DNA of 64,000 bases from an uncultured Prevotella sp. (GCF_937863835.1 NZ_CALMHT010000073.1:1-64000), one strand, 5' to 3'; positions 41,616 through 51,356 are shown, counted from the first letter of the stretch. Translations and numbers: made by a program. The notes: generated by a model from the sequence alone, not told the origin.

Positions 41616-43808
41616 CTATAGCAAATGCCATGCTACAGTCACTCCAGCCATCACAATACTTACCATTGACATCAGTTTTATAAGTATATTGAGAGATGGA
41701 CCGGATGTGTCCTTAAACGGGTCGCCTACTGTGTCGCCAACGATGGTCGCTTTATGACATTCGGAACCCTTGCCACCGAAATATCCTTCTTCTACCATCT
41801 TCTTCGCGTTATCCCATGAACCGCCGGCATTAGCCATAAATATGGCGAGCGTGAAACCGGTGGCAAGACCGCCGCAAAGCATACCCATAACACCTGCGAC
41901 ACCGAAAATGATGCCCATCAGTATTGGTATGACGATGGCTAGCATTGAAGATAATATCATTTCGTGTTGAGCTGACTTGGTGGATATTTCTACGCATCTG
42001 CTATAGTCAGGCGTAGATTCACCTTCCAGTATACCTTTTATTTCATGGAATTGTCTTCTTACTTCCTCTACCATCGTTTGGGCGGCGCGACCGACAGCAC
42101 CCATCGTCAATCCACAGAAAAGGAATGCAGTCATGGCTCCTACGAATATACCGACCAGAACGATAGGGTTCATCAGGTTTACCTGGAAATAATTCATAAA
42201 ATCGATCATGCTGGCTTTTGCCGTTTCAATAACATCGCCAGTAGGGAGCGTGATAGATGTCTGTCCGATGCGTATCATGCCGATTTTAATCTCTTCTACA
42301 TACGATGCCAACAGGGCGAGGGCCGTGAGAGCGGCAGAACCTATAGCGAATCCTTTACCTGTAGCGGCTGTGGTGTTGCCCAGTGCGTCGAGCGCATCGG
42401 TACGGTTACGTACGTCTTCACCCAAGTCGCTCATTTCCGCATTGCCACCGGCGTTATCGGCTATAGGACCGTATGCGTCTGTTGCCAGTGTTATACCCAG
42501 CGTAGACAACATACCCACGGCGGCAATACCTATTCCGTACAGACCCTTGGACATGGCGGCGGCTTCCATTCTGATGTTGAATCCGTTAGCACACAGATAA
42601 CTCATGATGATAGCGATGCCAATAGTGATAACAGGTATACATGTTGAAATCATACCTGTTCCGATACCTTTTATAATCACCGTGGCAGCACCTGTCTGTG
42701 AAGATTCCGCTATCTTCTGTGTCGGTTTGTAAGTCTGACTTGTATAGTATTCCGTTGTTTGTCCGATGATGACACCGGCAGCCAGTCCGCAAATGACAGA
42801 GAATGATATGCCCAACCAATTCTCCAATCCAAGAAGATATAGTATACCGAAAGTAAATACGCCTATCAGCATAGCAGCTGTATTCGTACCTGTTCCCAGT
42901 GATTTCAATAAATCCTTCATCGTGGCTCCTTCATTGGTCTTAACCATAAATATACCCATCAGTGAAAGGAATATGCCCATTGCAGCAATAATCATAGGCG
43001 CTAATACAGCCTTCAACTGCATATCACTGCTCATGGCGAAAGCGGTGGCGCCAAGGGCGGCGGTGGAAAGAATACTGCCACAATAACTTTCGTACAGGTC
43101 AGCACCCATACCGGCCACATCACCTACATTATCACCTACATTATCAGCTATGGTAGCCGGATTTCGAGGATCGTCCTCAGGTATGTTAGCTTCTACTTTT
43201 CCTACGAGATCGGCACCTACATCCGCAGCTTTGGTATATATACCACCACCTACACGGGCGAACAGGGCCTGGGTAGATGCACCCATACCGAAGGTAAGCA
43301 TTGTCGTCGTAATAGCTACAAGGTCGTAAATACCCAACGATGTCAGTATAATAAACCATAATGATATATCCAATAATCCCAGTCCTACGACGACCAGTCC
43401 CATTACCGAACCACTTCTGAAAGCTATTTTCAGTCCTTTACCCAGTTCTTTCCTTGCTGCATTGGCAGTACGTGCCGATGCATAAGTGGCAGTCTTCATA
43501 CCGAAGAATCCTGATAGTCCTGAGAAAAATCCACCGGTAAGGAACGCGAACGGTACCCATGGATTCTGAATACCAAGTCCGTAAGCCAAGAAAGCAAAAA
43601 ACAACGCAAGAATGATAAATACGATAGTTACCACCTTATACTGCTGGCGCAAGTAGGCCATGGCGCCTTTCCGCACATGTTCGGCGATTTCTATCATACG
43701 TGGTGTACCTTCTTCTTCTTTCATCATGTTTTTGAAGAAGAACCAGGCCATACATAATGCTATACATGAAGCAATCGGTATAACCCAAAAATAAATCGGA
43801 ATGTTCAT
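41616..43808 (-). CDS. hppA: membrane-bound sodium/proton-pumping pyrophosphatase
   Basis: A 730-residue ion-pumping pyrophosphatase with about 16 membrane helices, hydrolysing PPi in the cytoplasm and exporting Na+ and/or H+. The substrate site is visible as DVGADLVGKVE and DDPRNPATIADNVGDNVGD. GNTTAATGKG carries alanine where K+-independent enzymes have lysine, so it should be K+-dependent. The characterised Bacteroides vulgatus relative moves both Na+ and H+, which suggests the same here (inference). It lies 64 bases after the porin gene and probably belongs to the rlmD-porin transcript, or has a weak promoter in the gap. Confidence 0.96.
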   Translation of the reverse strand: MNIPIYFWVIPIASCIALCMAWFFFKNMMKEEEGTPRMIEIAEHVRKGAMAYLRQQYKVVTIVFIILALFFAFLAYGLGIQNPWVPFAFLTGGFFSGLSGFFGMKTATYASARTANAARKELGKGLKIAFRSGSVMGLVVVGLGLLDISLWFIILTSLGIYDLVAITTTMLTFGMGASTQALFARVGGGIYTKAADVGADLVGKVEANIPEDDPRNPATIADNVGDNVGDVAGMGADLYESYCGSILSTAALGATAFAMSSDMQLKAVLAPMIIAAMGIFLSLMGIFMVKTNEGATMKDLLKSLGTGTNTAAMLIGVFTFGILYLLGLENWLGISFSVICGLAAGVIIGQTTEYYTSQTYKPTQKIAESSQTGAATVIIKGIGTGMISTCIPVITIGIAIIMSYLCANGFNIRMEAAAMSKGLYGIGIAAVGMLSTLGITLATDAYGPIADNAGGNAEMSDLGEDVRNRTDALDALGNTTAATGKGFAIGSAALTALALLASYVEEIKIGMIRIGQTSITLPTGDVIETAKASMIDFMNYFQVNLMNPIVLVGIFVGAMTAFLFCGLTMGAVGRAAQTMVEEVRRQFHEIKGILEGESTPDYSRCVEISTKSAQHEMILSSMLAIVIPILMGIIFGVAGVMGMLCGGLATGFTLAIFMANAGGSWDNAKKMVEEGYFGGKGSECHKATIVGDTVGDPFKDTSGPSLNILIKLMSMVSIVMAGVTVAWHLL

Positions 43809-43847
43809 AGTAGTAATATATTAAAAGATTATTAATTAAGTGTCAAT

Positions 43848-43889
43848 CCGATAGTGTATGTATCGGTAGTTTCTAGAAACTCACCGATA
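43848..43889 (-). repeat. alternative hairpins at the porin stop codon
   Basis: On the minus-strand RNA, the segment TATCGGTG-AGTTTC-TA-GAAACT-ACCGATA (43861-43889) folds into a 13-bp hairpin with one bulged base, covering the porin stop codon at 43873-43875. Its distal arm can instead pair with TATCGG in 43848-43853, forming a competing 6-bp hairpin. There is no T-run, so simple termination is unlikely. Confidence 0.55.
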
Positions 43890-44991
43890 CCTGGCAGTCA
43901 ATCATATTATAATTAGAATTGCTGACTGATCTGTCGTTAACACGGATATACTCCAGTTGGGCTTTCACGTGTTTGAAGAAGATATAGTCGGCACCTATTT
44001 CATATTGGTTGTTACTGTTTCCCCATGTCGCATCACTGCGGTATGAACTATATCTCGCCTTTATGTGACATACATCTTTCTGGATGGGGGCAATAGCCGC
44101 TACATACCATCCGTCCGACTTGTCACCGATAGACTCATTGATAGTCAGGTCTGTTTCACTTGAGTTTTTGAAGGCCTTACCTTGACTATGTATATATTCA
44201 GATCTGAATGTCCAGTCGTTATTGGCGTATTCGCCACTGATGGCATATCTGTTTTTGTCAACACTGACAATTTGTTGAGATGATACACCTGTGGTGGCAT
44301 CCGTTAGCGTACCTTTACGTGCATAACTGCCGGTCCATCCGAAGGCTCCCAGTCTGAGTCCTTTTATGGGCATGACCCAGAAACCGCCTATAAAGTCTTT
44401 CTTGTTGTCAACATCTGTCGTGTTGGTACCTTGACCGTTGTACACAGCCAACTGATAATGAAGCAGGTTTCTCCCTGCATTGTTTTTCAGGAAATCACCC
44501 TGTACCTGTACACCGATATCACGACCGTTGGATGCATGTTCACCTGTGCGGTCGGTCATACCCGAAAGATTACTTACTACTGTACCATAACCCATAAACC
44601 CCTGAGCGATAGGGGTCATCGGATTCTCGAATGTAAACGCACGCTTAAACTGTCCTATTTTGATTCTGGCGAAGTCGTATTTCTGCCATTCCAAAAATGC
44701 GTCCAATATACGTGGACCGCTGTTGCTGCCTGGGGTTCCGTTCAGTTGGGCTTGTATCTTGAAATAGAACTGATTGGCTATTTTTCCGTCTACAGACATT
44801 CTCACAAGTCGTAAACTGAACTTATCATGAGGCGTCAGATCCTTCTGACTGCTGTATTGGTACTCGCCGATAATATAACCACTTAGTTTCACATTCTGAA
44901 ACCAATCTTTACTCCAACCGTTTTGGGCATTGGCAGCCATCATTGTGAACAAGAAAATAATGAATATGTATAACTTTCTCATTTTGTTCAT
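43873..44991 (-). CDS. phosphate-selective porin O/P-like outer membrane protein
   Basis: A 372-residue outer-membrane beta-barrel of the OprO/OprP type. A signal peptide ends at ANAQ (about residue 23). The rest shows amphipathic beta-strands with YxYSS-, FYFKIQAQL- and aromatic-rich repeats, and ends with the C-terminal phenylalanine (VSVSF) typical of proteins inserted by BAM. Specificity for phosphate or pyrophosphate is known for the Pseudomonas proteins but cannot be assumed in Bacteroidetes. The gene starts six bases after rlmD and precedes hppA. Two adjacent Met codons (1 and 4) are alternative starts. Confidence 0.83.
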   Translation of the reverse strand: MNKMRKLYIFIIFLFTMMAANAQNGWSKDWFQNVKLSGYIIGEYQYSSQKDLTPHDKFSLRLVRMSVDGKIANQFYFKIQAQLNGTPGSNSGPRILDAFLEWQKYDFARIKIGQFKRAFTFENPMTPIAQGFMGYGTVVSNLSGMTDRTGEHASNGRDIGVQVQGDFLKNNAGRNLLHYQLAVYNGQGTNTTDVDNKKDFIGGFWVMPIKGLRLGAFGWTGSYARKGTLTDATTGVSSQQIVSVDKNRYAISGEYANNDWTFRSEYIHSQGKAFKNSSETDLTINESIGDKSDGWYVAAIAPIQKDVCHIKARYSSYRSDATWGNSNNQYEIGADYIFFKHVKAQLEYIRVNDRSVSNSNYNMIDCQVSVSF

Positions 44992-44997
44992 ATTAGT

Positions 44998-46416
44998 TTA
45001 TTTTAGTTCAAGTAATACAACGTTTTCTACATGAGGCGTATGTGGAAACATATCCACTGGTTGTACAGCCTTCACTTTATACATGCTGTCAAGGTCGGCT
45101 AGGTCTCTTGCCTGAGTAGCCGGATTACAACTTACATATACGATTCTTTTTGGTGCAGCCCTCATGATTGTCTTCACCACATCCGGATGCATACCTGCAC
45201 GGGGTGGGTCGGTGATAATTGTATCGGGTTGTCCATGTTCAGCTATGAATTCATCCGTTAGAATATCCTTCATATCACCTGCATAGAACATCGTGTTCTT
45301 GATATCGTTGATTTCCGAATTGACTTTGGCGTCTTCTATCGCCTCAGGTACATATTCTATACCGATAACCTTCTTAGCCTTTCCGGCAACAAAATTGGCT
45401 ATGGTACCTGTACCTGTGTACAAGTCGTAAACAGTCTCCTCACCGGTAAGACCGGCAAAGTTGCGTGCCACCTGATAGAGGTGGTAAGCCTGTTCGGTAT
45501 TGGTCTGATAAAAACTTTTTGGTCCTACTTTGAATTTGAGGTTTTCCATCTCTTCATAGATAAAGTCCTTACCACTGAATGTCGTCAGTTCCAAGTCGCC
45601 GATTGTATCATTTCCCTTCTGATTGTCTACATACAGTAACGATGTGATTTGCGGAAAGTTGTCGGCGATATGCTGCATCAGTCCTTTCGCTCTGGCATCG
45701 TCATCCTCTTCCTCATAATGGAACTGGACGATAACCATCCACTCACCCGAATTGGAATTACGGATGATAATATCCCTCAGCAGTCCTTTCTGAGCCCTCA
45801 GGTCAAAGAAAGAGAGATGGTTTTCATAAGCATAATCGCGGATGGAATTTCTTATCTCATTATGCAAATCATCCATCAGCCAACATTTGTCTATTGGCAG
45901 TATTTTGTCGAAAGCACCGGTGATATGAAAACCTACGGCGTTCATATTATCAAAAGATTCACCTGTCGCAATCTGCTCCTTGGTGAGCCATCTCTTGTTA
46001 GAACAGCCGAATTCCAGTTTGTTACGGTATTCCTGTGTCTTGACCGATCCCAATATGGGGTTGAATTCAGGCAGTTCAATCTTACCTATTCTCGTCAACT
46101 GGTCGAAAACCTGTTGCTGCTTGAATTTCAATTGCTCTTCATAAGGGAGATTCTGCCATTTACAACCGCCGCAGATACCGAAATGCTCGCACATCGGCTT
46201 CACGCGTACCTTACTATATTCTATGAAACGTATCACTTCAGCCTCACAATAGTGATGCTTCTTGCGGCGAACCTGTAAATCCACGACATCGCCTGGTACT
46301 GTAAAAGGAACAAACACCACCATGTCATTCACTCTAGCCAAAGACTTGCCTTCAGCGGCAATATCGGTGATTGTAATATTTTCCAGTATGGGTAATTCTT
46401 TTTTTCTTCTTGTCAT
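44998..46416 (-). CDS. rlmD: 23S rRNA (uracil-C5)-methyltransferase RlmD/RumA family
   Basis: A 472-residue SAM-dependent RNA m5U methyltransferase. N-terminal TRAM domain (about 8-65), a 4Fe-4S motif CEHFGICGGC (C-x5-C-x2-C) with a fourth cysteine in PIDKCWLMDD, a Rossmann methyltransferase core (DLYTGTGTIANF) and the catalytic loop DPPRAGMHP with the nucleophile in YVSCNPATQARDL. RlmD methylates U1939 of 23S rRNA in E. coli, RlmCD both U747 and U1939 in Gram-positives; the exact target here is undecided. The promoter -7 box TATCTTTG is at 46434-46441. First gene of the rlmD-porin-hppA series. Confidence 0.93.
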   Translation of the reverse strand: MTRRKKELPILENITITDIAAEGKSLARVNDMVVFVPFTVPGDVVDLQVRRKKHHYCEAEVIRFIEYSKVRVKPMCEHFGICGGCKWQNLPYEEQLKFKQQQVFDQLTRIGKIELPEFNPILGSVKTQEYRNKLEFGCSNKRWLTKEQIATGESFDNMNAVGFHITGAFDKILPIDKCWLMDDLHNEIRNSIRDYAYENHLSFFDLRAQKGLLRDIIIRNSNSGEWMVIVQFHYEEEDDDARAKGLMQHIADNFPQITSLLYVDNQKGNDTIGDLELTTFSGKDFIYEEMENLKFKVGPKSFYQTNTEQAYHLYQVARNFAGLTGEETVYDLYTGTGTIANFVAGKAKKVIGIEYVPEAIEDAKVNSEINDIKNTMFYAGDMKDILTDEFIAEHGQPDTIITDPPRAGMHPDVVKTIMRAAPKRIVYVSCNPATQARDLADLDSMYKVKAVQPVDMFPHTPHVENVVLLELK

Positions 46417-46433
46417 TTTGATAAATTGTAGTG

Positions 46434-46441
46434 CAAAGATA
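46434..46441 (-). promoter_or_regulatory. -7 promoter element for rlmD
   Basis: Minus-strand TATCTTTG, 17 bases before the ATG; no clear -33 box. Confidence 0.45.
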
Positions 46442-46534
46442 CAACTATTTTTCCTTCATAATACCCAATTTTTTCATAAAATATATAGAAATTCAAAAAA
46501 TGTAAGGTCCACATTGCAATTTTTTACTTATTTT

Positions 46535-46566
46535 CTTGCAAAACAGAGAAAACTATATTATATTTG
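46535..46566 (+). promoter_or_regulatory. promoter of ppdK
   Basis: -7 TATATTTG (46559-46566) with CTTG (46535-46538) 20 bases upstream, leaving a leader of about 35 bases. Confidence 0.6.
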
Positions 46567-46609
46567 CATATCTAAAGATTTTAAATTTAACGAGTGAAAT
46601 ACATAAATT

Positions 46610-49330
46610 ATGAGTGAAAAAAGAGTTTATACCTTCGGAAACGGAAAAGCGGAAGGTAAAGCGGATATGAGAAATCTGCTTGGCGGAAAGGGAGCCAATT
46701 TGGCTGAGATGAATCTAATAGGAGTACCGGTTCCTCCGGGTTTCACAATTACGACTGATGTTTGCAACGAATATTTTGAGAAAGGCAAGGCTGATGTTGT
46801 TGCCCTTCTTAAAGACGATGTGGAACGTTCGGTAAAACACATAGAAACACTGATGAACAGTAAATTTGGCGATTCTGCCAATCCGCTGCTCGTCTCAGTA
46901 CGTTCAGGCGCGCGTGCTTCTATGCCTGGTATGATGGATACCATTCTGAACCTTGGTCTTAATGATGAGGTTGTGGAAGGTCTGGCCCGTAAGACAGGCA
47001 ATGAGCGTTTCGCTTACGACAGTTACCGTCGTTTCGTACAGATGTACGGTGATGTGGTTATGGGATTGAAACCGGTGAACAAGGAAGATATCGACCCATT
47101 TGAGGAAATTATCGATAAGGTAAAAGCTCAGCGAGGTATCAAACTTGATAACGAGATGACGACCGACGAACTGAAACAGCTTGTTACCTTATTTAAGAAG
47201 GCTATCAAGGAACGTACCGGACAGGATTTCCCCAATAATCCGATGGATCAGTTGTGGGGCGCTATCTGTGCCGTCTTTGACAGTTGGATGAACGATCGCG
47301 CCATCCTTTACCGTAAAATGGAAGGTATACCTGCAGAGTGGGGTACCGCTGTATCTGTTATGGCTATGGTGTTCGGTAATATGGGCAATACATCTGCTAC
47401 AGGTGTTTGTTTCAGCCGTGATGCAGCTACAGGTGAGAATATATTCAATGGTGAATATCTTGTCAATGCTCAGGGTGAGGATGTCGTAGCCGGTATCCGT
47501 ACACCACAGCAGATTACGCGCGAGGGTTCTCTCCGTTGGGCTAAACAGCAGTGTGTTGATCAGTCTGTACGCGAGAGCAAATATCCATCTATGGAAGAAG
47601 CTATGCCTGAGATATACAAGCAACTCAACGATTTGCAGGATAAACTGGAAAAGCATTATCATGATATGCAGGATATGGAATTCACAGTTCAGGAAGGTAA
47701 GTTGTGGTTCTTGCAGACTCGTAACGGAAAACGTACCGGACCAGCTATGGTGAAGATTGCCATGGATCTTCTGCACGAAGGACAGATAGATGAGAAGACA
47801 GCACTTGAGCGTTGCGAACCAAATAAATTGGACGAACTTCTGCATCCTGTATTTGACAAGACAGCTCAGAAACAGGCAAAAGTCCTGACACGTGGCTTAC
47901 CGGCATCTCCTGGCGCTGCATGTGGTCAGATTGTCTTCTTTGCTGATGATGCAGAGAAATGGCATGAAGATGGTCATCAGGTAGTGATGGTACGTATAGA
48001 GACTTCACCTGAAGACTTGGCAGGTATGTCTGCCGCAGAAGGTATATTGACTGCCCGTGGCGGTATGACGAGTCATGCAGCCGTAGTGGCACGCGGTATG
48101 GGTAAATGCTGCGTATCCGGTGCCGGAGCTATCAATGTAGATTATAAGGCACGCACGGTAGAAATCGACGGAACGTTACTGAAAGAAGGTGATTATATTT
48201 CTCTTAACGGTAGTACTGGTGAGGTTTATCTTGGTGAAGTGAATACAAAACCTGCTGAAGTTACAGGTGATTTCGCTGAACTGATGGACCTTTGTAACAA
48301 GTACACCCGACTTGTTGTCCGCACGAATGCTGATACTCCTCATGATGCCGAAGTTGCCCGTTCGTTCGGAGCCGTAGGTATCGGTCTTTGCCGTACAGAG
48401 CACATGTTCTTCGAGAACGAGAAGATCAAGGCGATGCGCGAGATGATACTGTCTGAAACTGTTGAAGGACGCAAGAAGGCATTGAAGAAACTGTTACCTT
48501 ATCAGAAACAGGATTTCTATGGTATACTGAAGGCTATGGACGGCTATCCAGTCAACATTCGTCTGCTAGATCCTCCATTGCATGAGTTTGTACCTCACGA
48601 TCTGAAAGGTCAGGAAGAGATGGCAAAGGAAATGGGTGTCAGTGTTCAGAAGATACAACAGCGTGTCAACAGTCTAAGCGAGCACAATCCGATGTTGGGT
48701 CATCGTGGTTGCCGTCTTGGTAACACATATCCTGAGATTACGGAGATGCAGACACAGGCTATTCTTGGTGCAGCTATCCAGTTGAAGAAAGAAGGCATGG
48801 ATCCGCATCCGGAAATTATGGTTCCATTGATCGGTATTGTCAACGAATTTGATGCTCAGGAGAAAGTGATCCGTGAAACGGCTGCGACTCTCTTTAAGGA
48901 AGAGGGTGTAGAGATACCATTCCGTGTCGGTACGATGATAGAGATTCCACGTGCTGCCCTTACAGCTGATTATATCGCCAAAAAGGCAGAATACTTCAGT
49001 TTCGGAACAAACGACCTTACTCAGATGACATTCGGATATAGTCGTGACGACATCGCCAGTTTCTTGCCAGTATACTTAGACAAGAAGATTCTTAATGTCG
49101 ATCCTTTCCAGGTGTTAGACCAGAACGGTGTAGGCCAGTTGATCAAGATAGCAGTAGAGAAAGGCCGTAATACACGTCCTAATCTTACATGCGGTATATG
49201 TGGAGAACATGGTGGAGAACCATCATCAGTTAAATTCTGCGACAGAGTAGGGCTCAACTACGTCAGTTGTTCACCTTTCCGTGTTCCTATTGCCAGATTG
49301 GCTGCGGCACAGGGTGCGATAGAAAAGTAA
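46610..49330 (+). CDS. ppdK: pyruvate, phosphate dikinase
   Basis: A 906-residue PPDK that interconverts pyruvate + ATP + Pi with PEP + AMP + PPi. The N-terminal nucleotide-binding domain carries LLGGKGANLAEM and the SVRSGARASMPGMMDT block, the central swivelling domain has the phospho-histidine in GGMTSHAAVVARGMGK, and the C-terminal TIM barrel binds PEP/pyruvate (CGICGEHGG near the end). Its length is normal. Own promoter; ended by a 15-bp hairpin shared with the convergent zinc-ribbon gene. In combination with HppA it links glycolysis to pyrophosphate. Confidence 0.97.
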   Translation: MSEKRVYTFGNGKAEGKADMRNLLGGKGANLAEMNLIGVPVPPGFTITTDVCNEYFEKGKADVVALLKDDVERSVKHIETLMNSKFGDSANPLLVSVRSGARASMPGMMDTILNLGLNDEVVEGLARKTGNERFAYDSYRRFVQMYGDVVMGLKPVNKEDIDPFEEIIDKVKAQRGIKLDNEMTTDELKQLVTLFKKAIKERTGQDFPNNPMDQLWGAICAVFDSWMNDRAILYRKMEGIPAEWGTAVSVMAMVFGNMGNTSATGVCFSRDAATGENIFNGEYLVNAQGEDVVAGIRTPQQITREGSLRWAKQQCVDQSVRESKYPSMEEAMPEIYKQLNDLQDKLEKHYHDMQDMEFTVQEGKLWFLQTRNGKRTGPAMVKIAMDLLHEGQIDEKTALERCEPNKLDELLHPVFDKTAQKQAKVLTRGLPASPGAACGQIVFFADDAEKWHEDGHQVVMVRIETSPEDLAGMSAAEGILTARGGMTSHAAVVARGMGKCCVSGAGAINVDYKARTVEIDGTLLKEGDYISLNGSTGEVYLGEVNTKPAEVTGDFAELMDLCNKYTRLVVRTNADTPHDAEVARSFGAVGIGLCRTEHMFFENEKIKAMREMILSETVEGRKKALKKLLPYQKQDFYGILKAMDGYPVNIRLLDPPLHEFVPHDLKGQEEMAKEMGVSVQKIQQRVNSLSEHNPMLGHRGCRLGNTYPEITEMQTQAILGAAIQLKKEGMDPHPEIMVPLIGIVNEFDAQEKVIRETAATLFKEEGVEIPFRVGTMIEIPRAALTADYIAKKAEYFSFGTNDLTQMTFGYSRDDIASFLPVYLDKKILNVDPFQVLDQNGVGQLIKIAVEKGRNTRPNLTCGICGEHGGEPSSVKFCDRVGLNYVSCSPFRVPIARLAAAQGAIEK

Positions 49331-49362
49331 TTTCTCTTTTATCGTATAAGGCGAATATAAAA

Positions 49363-49396
49363 GCGCCCCATAAGTTGGATACAACTTATGGGGCGC
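49363..49396. terminator. terminator between ppdK and the zinc-ribbon protein gene
   Basis: A perfect 15-bp G/C-rich stem (49363-49377 with 49382-49396), 4-base GATA loop, A/T-rich on both sides, between convergent genes. Confidence 0.85.
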
Positions 49397-49414
49397 AATT
49401 TATAATAAATATCT

Positions 49415-50593
49415 TTATTGTACGATTTTTACCATATTCAGTTCAGCTATTTTGCCTTCAGGAGAAACGGCTGCTTTTATCTTATAAGTGTTAAGGACAT
49501 TCTGAGTAGCATCCGTGTGTTCCACTTTTTGATCTACCGTGAATGTGACGACATAAGAGAATTCATCTTCGCTAACCGGTTTTTTATCTATATGGAAATC
49601 ATTGTTTACACGCCATGTCATACTGGTAATGTCAGGCTTGCTGTAGATCTTCTTCATAAACGAGATAACATCACTTTTCGTAGCATTTGGTTTGCCCAGA
49701 AAACTGTTGAGCAGTCCGGCTACAGTCCCGGTAACGGTACTTTCATCACGATTTGAAAGTCCACCGAAGTATTCGTGGAACAGACTGCTTATCATCTGTT
49801 TATCTTCAGGATTAACCTTCGTTGCCGACATTTTATCTGCAGCTTGTTGAGCCTCGTCAATATGTTCACCGTCAGCATGTTCTTGTATGTACGCCTGATA
49901 TGATTCAAGAGTAGCTTCATTTGAAGCACTAGCCCAGTCGATAGAGTCAATCTTATGTTTTGCTTCTCCTACATGTATACTGTTCGGATGCTGATCAATA
50001 TATTGCTGTAGAGCACTTTTAGAGTTGCTAACTAGTGCATTTGTCCAATCTGTATCACCTTTCTTTAATAGTTGCAGATGCGCTTCGATACTGTCGCGGT
50101 GTGCTTCTGGAGCGTCCTCGTAACTATCAAGATAGTTTTGTAGTACGGCCGGGTCACTGCTCTGCATAGCCATTTCGTAAGCATCTTTTTCTTTATTGTT
50201 TTTCGCATCATTGTAATAATAAAAACAAATAGAACATATAATTACAGCTATAACGAAAGAGATAATCAGTGCTGTATGATTCTTTTTCTTCGGTTCTTTC
50301 TCAGGGTTATTGCCATCAGTAGTATCCTTCTTGTCATCTGTTGGCGGAACCGGTGGAACCGCTGTAGGTCGTGTGGGATTAACGGGCCGTGGACTGACAG
50401 GAGTTTGTGCCGACTGTTGACCAGCTACATAAGGGCGGTGACAATTAGGACACTGACCTTCAGACTTAAAGAAAACTTCACCACAATCCGGGCATTTCGT
50501 TATTTTCCCGGCTATTTCTATGCCACAACTAGGACAAGTGTGTGCTTGGTCGCTAACCTGACGACCACATTCTGGACATTTAATGATTGCCAT
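49415..50593 (-). CDS. double zinc-ribbon membrane protein of unknown function
   Basis: 392 residues. Two N-terminal zinc ribbons (CPECGRQ ... CPSCG at 6-23 and CPDCGE ... CPNC at 34-51), a proline/threonine-rich linker (about 60-85), an acidic-basic stretch, one membrane helix (about 108-127, ALIISFVIAVIICSICFYYY), then an extracytoplasmic region of repeated helices (about 135-260; the WTNALVSNSKSALQQYIDQHPNS and WASASNEATLESYQAYIQEH segments look like an internal repeat) and a C-terminal NTF2-like beta domain (about 265-392). The architecture resembles Gram-positive TcaA-like stress proteins, but no function can be assigned. It follows the GH25 lysozyme gene by 42 bases, so a cell-wall link is possible. 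Confidence 0.72.
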   Translation of the reverse strand: MAIIKCPECGRQVSDQAHTCPSCGIEIAGKITKCPDCGEVFFKSEGQCPNCHRPYVAGQQSAQTPVSPRPVNPTRPTAVPPVPPTDDKKDTTDGNNPEKEPKKKNHTALIISFVIAVIICSICFYYYNDAKNNKEKDAYEMAMQSSDPAVLQNYLDSYEDAPEAHRDSIEAHLQLLKKGDTDWTNALVSNSKSALQQYIDQHPNSIHVGEAKHKIDSIDWASASNEATLESYQAYIQEHADGEHIDEAQQAADKMSATKVNPEDKQMISSLFHEYFGGLSNRDESTVTGTVAGLLNSFLGKPNATKSDVISFMKKIYSKPDITSMTWRVNNDFHIDKKPVSEDEFSYVVTFTVDQKVEHTDATQNVLNTYKIKAAVSPEGKIAELNMVKIVQ

Positions 50594-50635
50594 TGTTTTC
50601 TAATTTATTTATTTGTTATTTGTTTCTTTTATTCC

Positions 50636-51340
50636 TTAATGTCTGTAGCGAATCTCACGCAGTCCGTGTCTACCCATAAAACGACTTTTGTCTACATACG
50701 AGTTTATTCCGTTGATGCGACCTTTTCCTGTGTATTGCCACAATATATAATCACGACCGTCTGCCAAAGCCGGTTCACGACGGGTATACTGGGCTATCAT
50801 CAACTTATAATCGTCAATTTTTCCTAGTAAATAGTGATCGTAGAAGTTGGCGAATGTGTATAACAGCGGTTTCTGATGGTAAGTCTTTTCTACCAGATCA
50901 AGGAACTTAAACAGAGAGTCGCAGAAGGCTTCCGTATCAAGTCCTTGTTTTGTTTCAATATCAATCATCGGTATCAGGTCCTGGTCACCAGGGCGACACT
51001 GTGATATGAAATTGTCCAATTGTTTCTGTTGCTCTGAAAGCGGACGATAAAAATGGTACGACCCCACTTTCAGTCCGTATCTGTGCGCCATGAATATATT
51101 GTCTTCGAACATGTCGTCTATCTTGTTGCCACCTTCTGTGGCTTTCAGATATACATAAGCCATCTTCGTATTGTCTCCAACGGTTTCCCAGAACACTTTA
51201 CCTTGATAGTGGCTTAAGTCTATGCCGTGTATATGGCTGCATGTATCTTCACACTGTACGTAATTACCTTCCTGAGCAAATGTTTTTAATGTAAATATCT
51301 GAATTAAACTTATTAATATTATTATTTTTTTCATTATCAT
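50636..51340 (-). CDS. GH25 lysozyme-like muramidase
   Basis: 234 residues with a signal peptide (about 1-22, ending TFAQ). A GH25 domain (about 38-225): GIDLSHYQG with the first aspartate, YVYLKATEG, the DxE pair in PMIDIETKQG, and the terminal DYILWQYTGKG. It should cut the beta-1,4 bond between N-acetylmuramic acid and N-acetylglucosamine in the periplasm. No cell-wall-binding repeat is present. Cysteines in CEDTCSH near the mature N-terminus may form a disulfide. The -7 box is 17 bases upstream of the start, and the zinc-ribbon gene shares the transcript. Confidence 0.88.
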   Translation of the reverse strand: MIMKKIIILISLIQIFTLKTFAQEGNYVQCEDTCSHIHGIDLSHYQGKVFWETVGDNTKMAYVYLKATEGGNKIDDMFEDNIFMAHRYGLKVGSYHFYRPLSEQQKQLDNFISQCRPGDQDLIPMIDIETKQGLDTEAFCDSLFKFLDLVEKTYHQKPLLYTFANFYDHYLLGKIDDYKLMIAQYTRREPALADGRDYILWQYTGKGRINGINSYVDKSRFMGRHGLREIRYRH

Positions 51341-51356
51341 ACTTTTCTTTGGCTTG

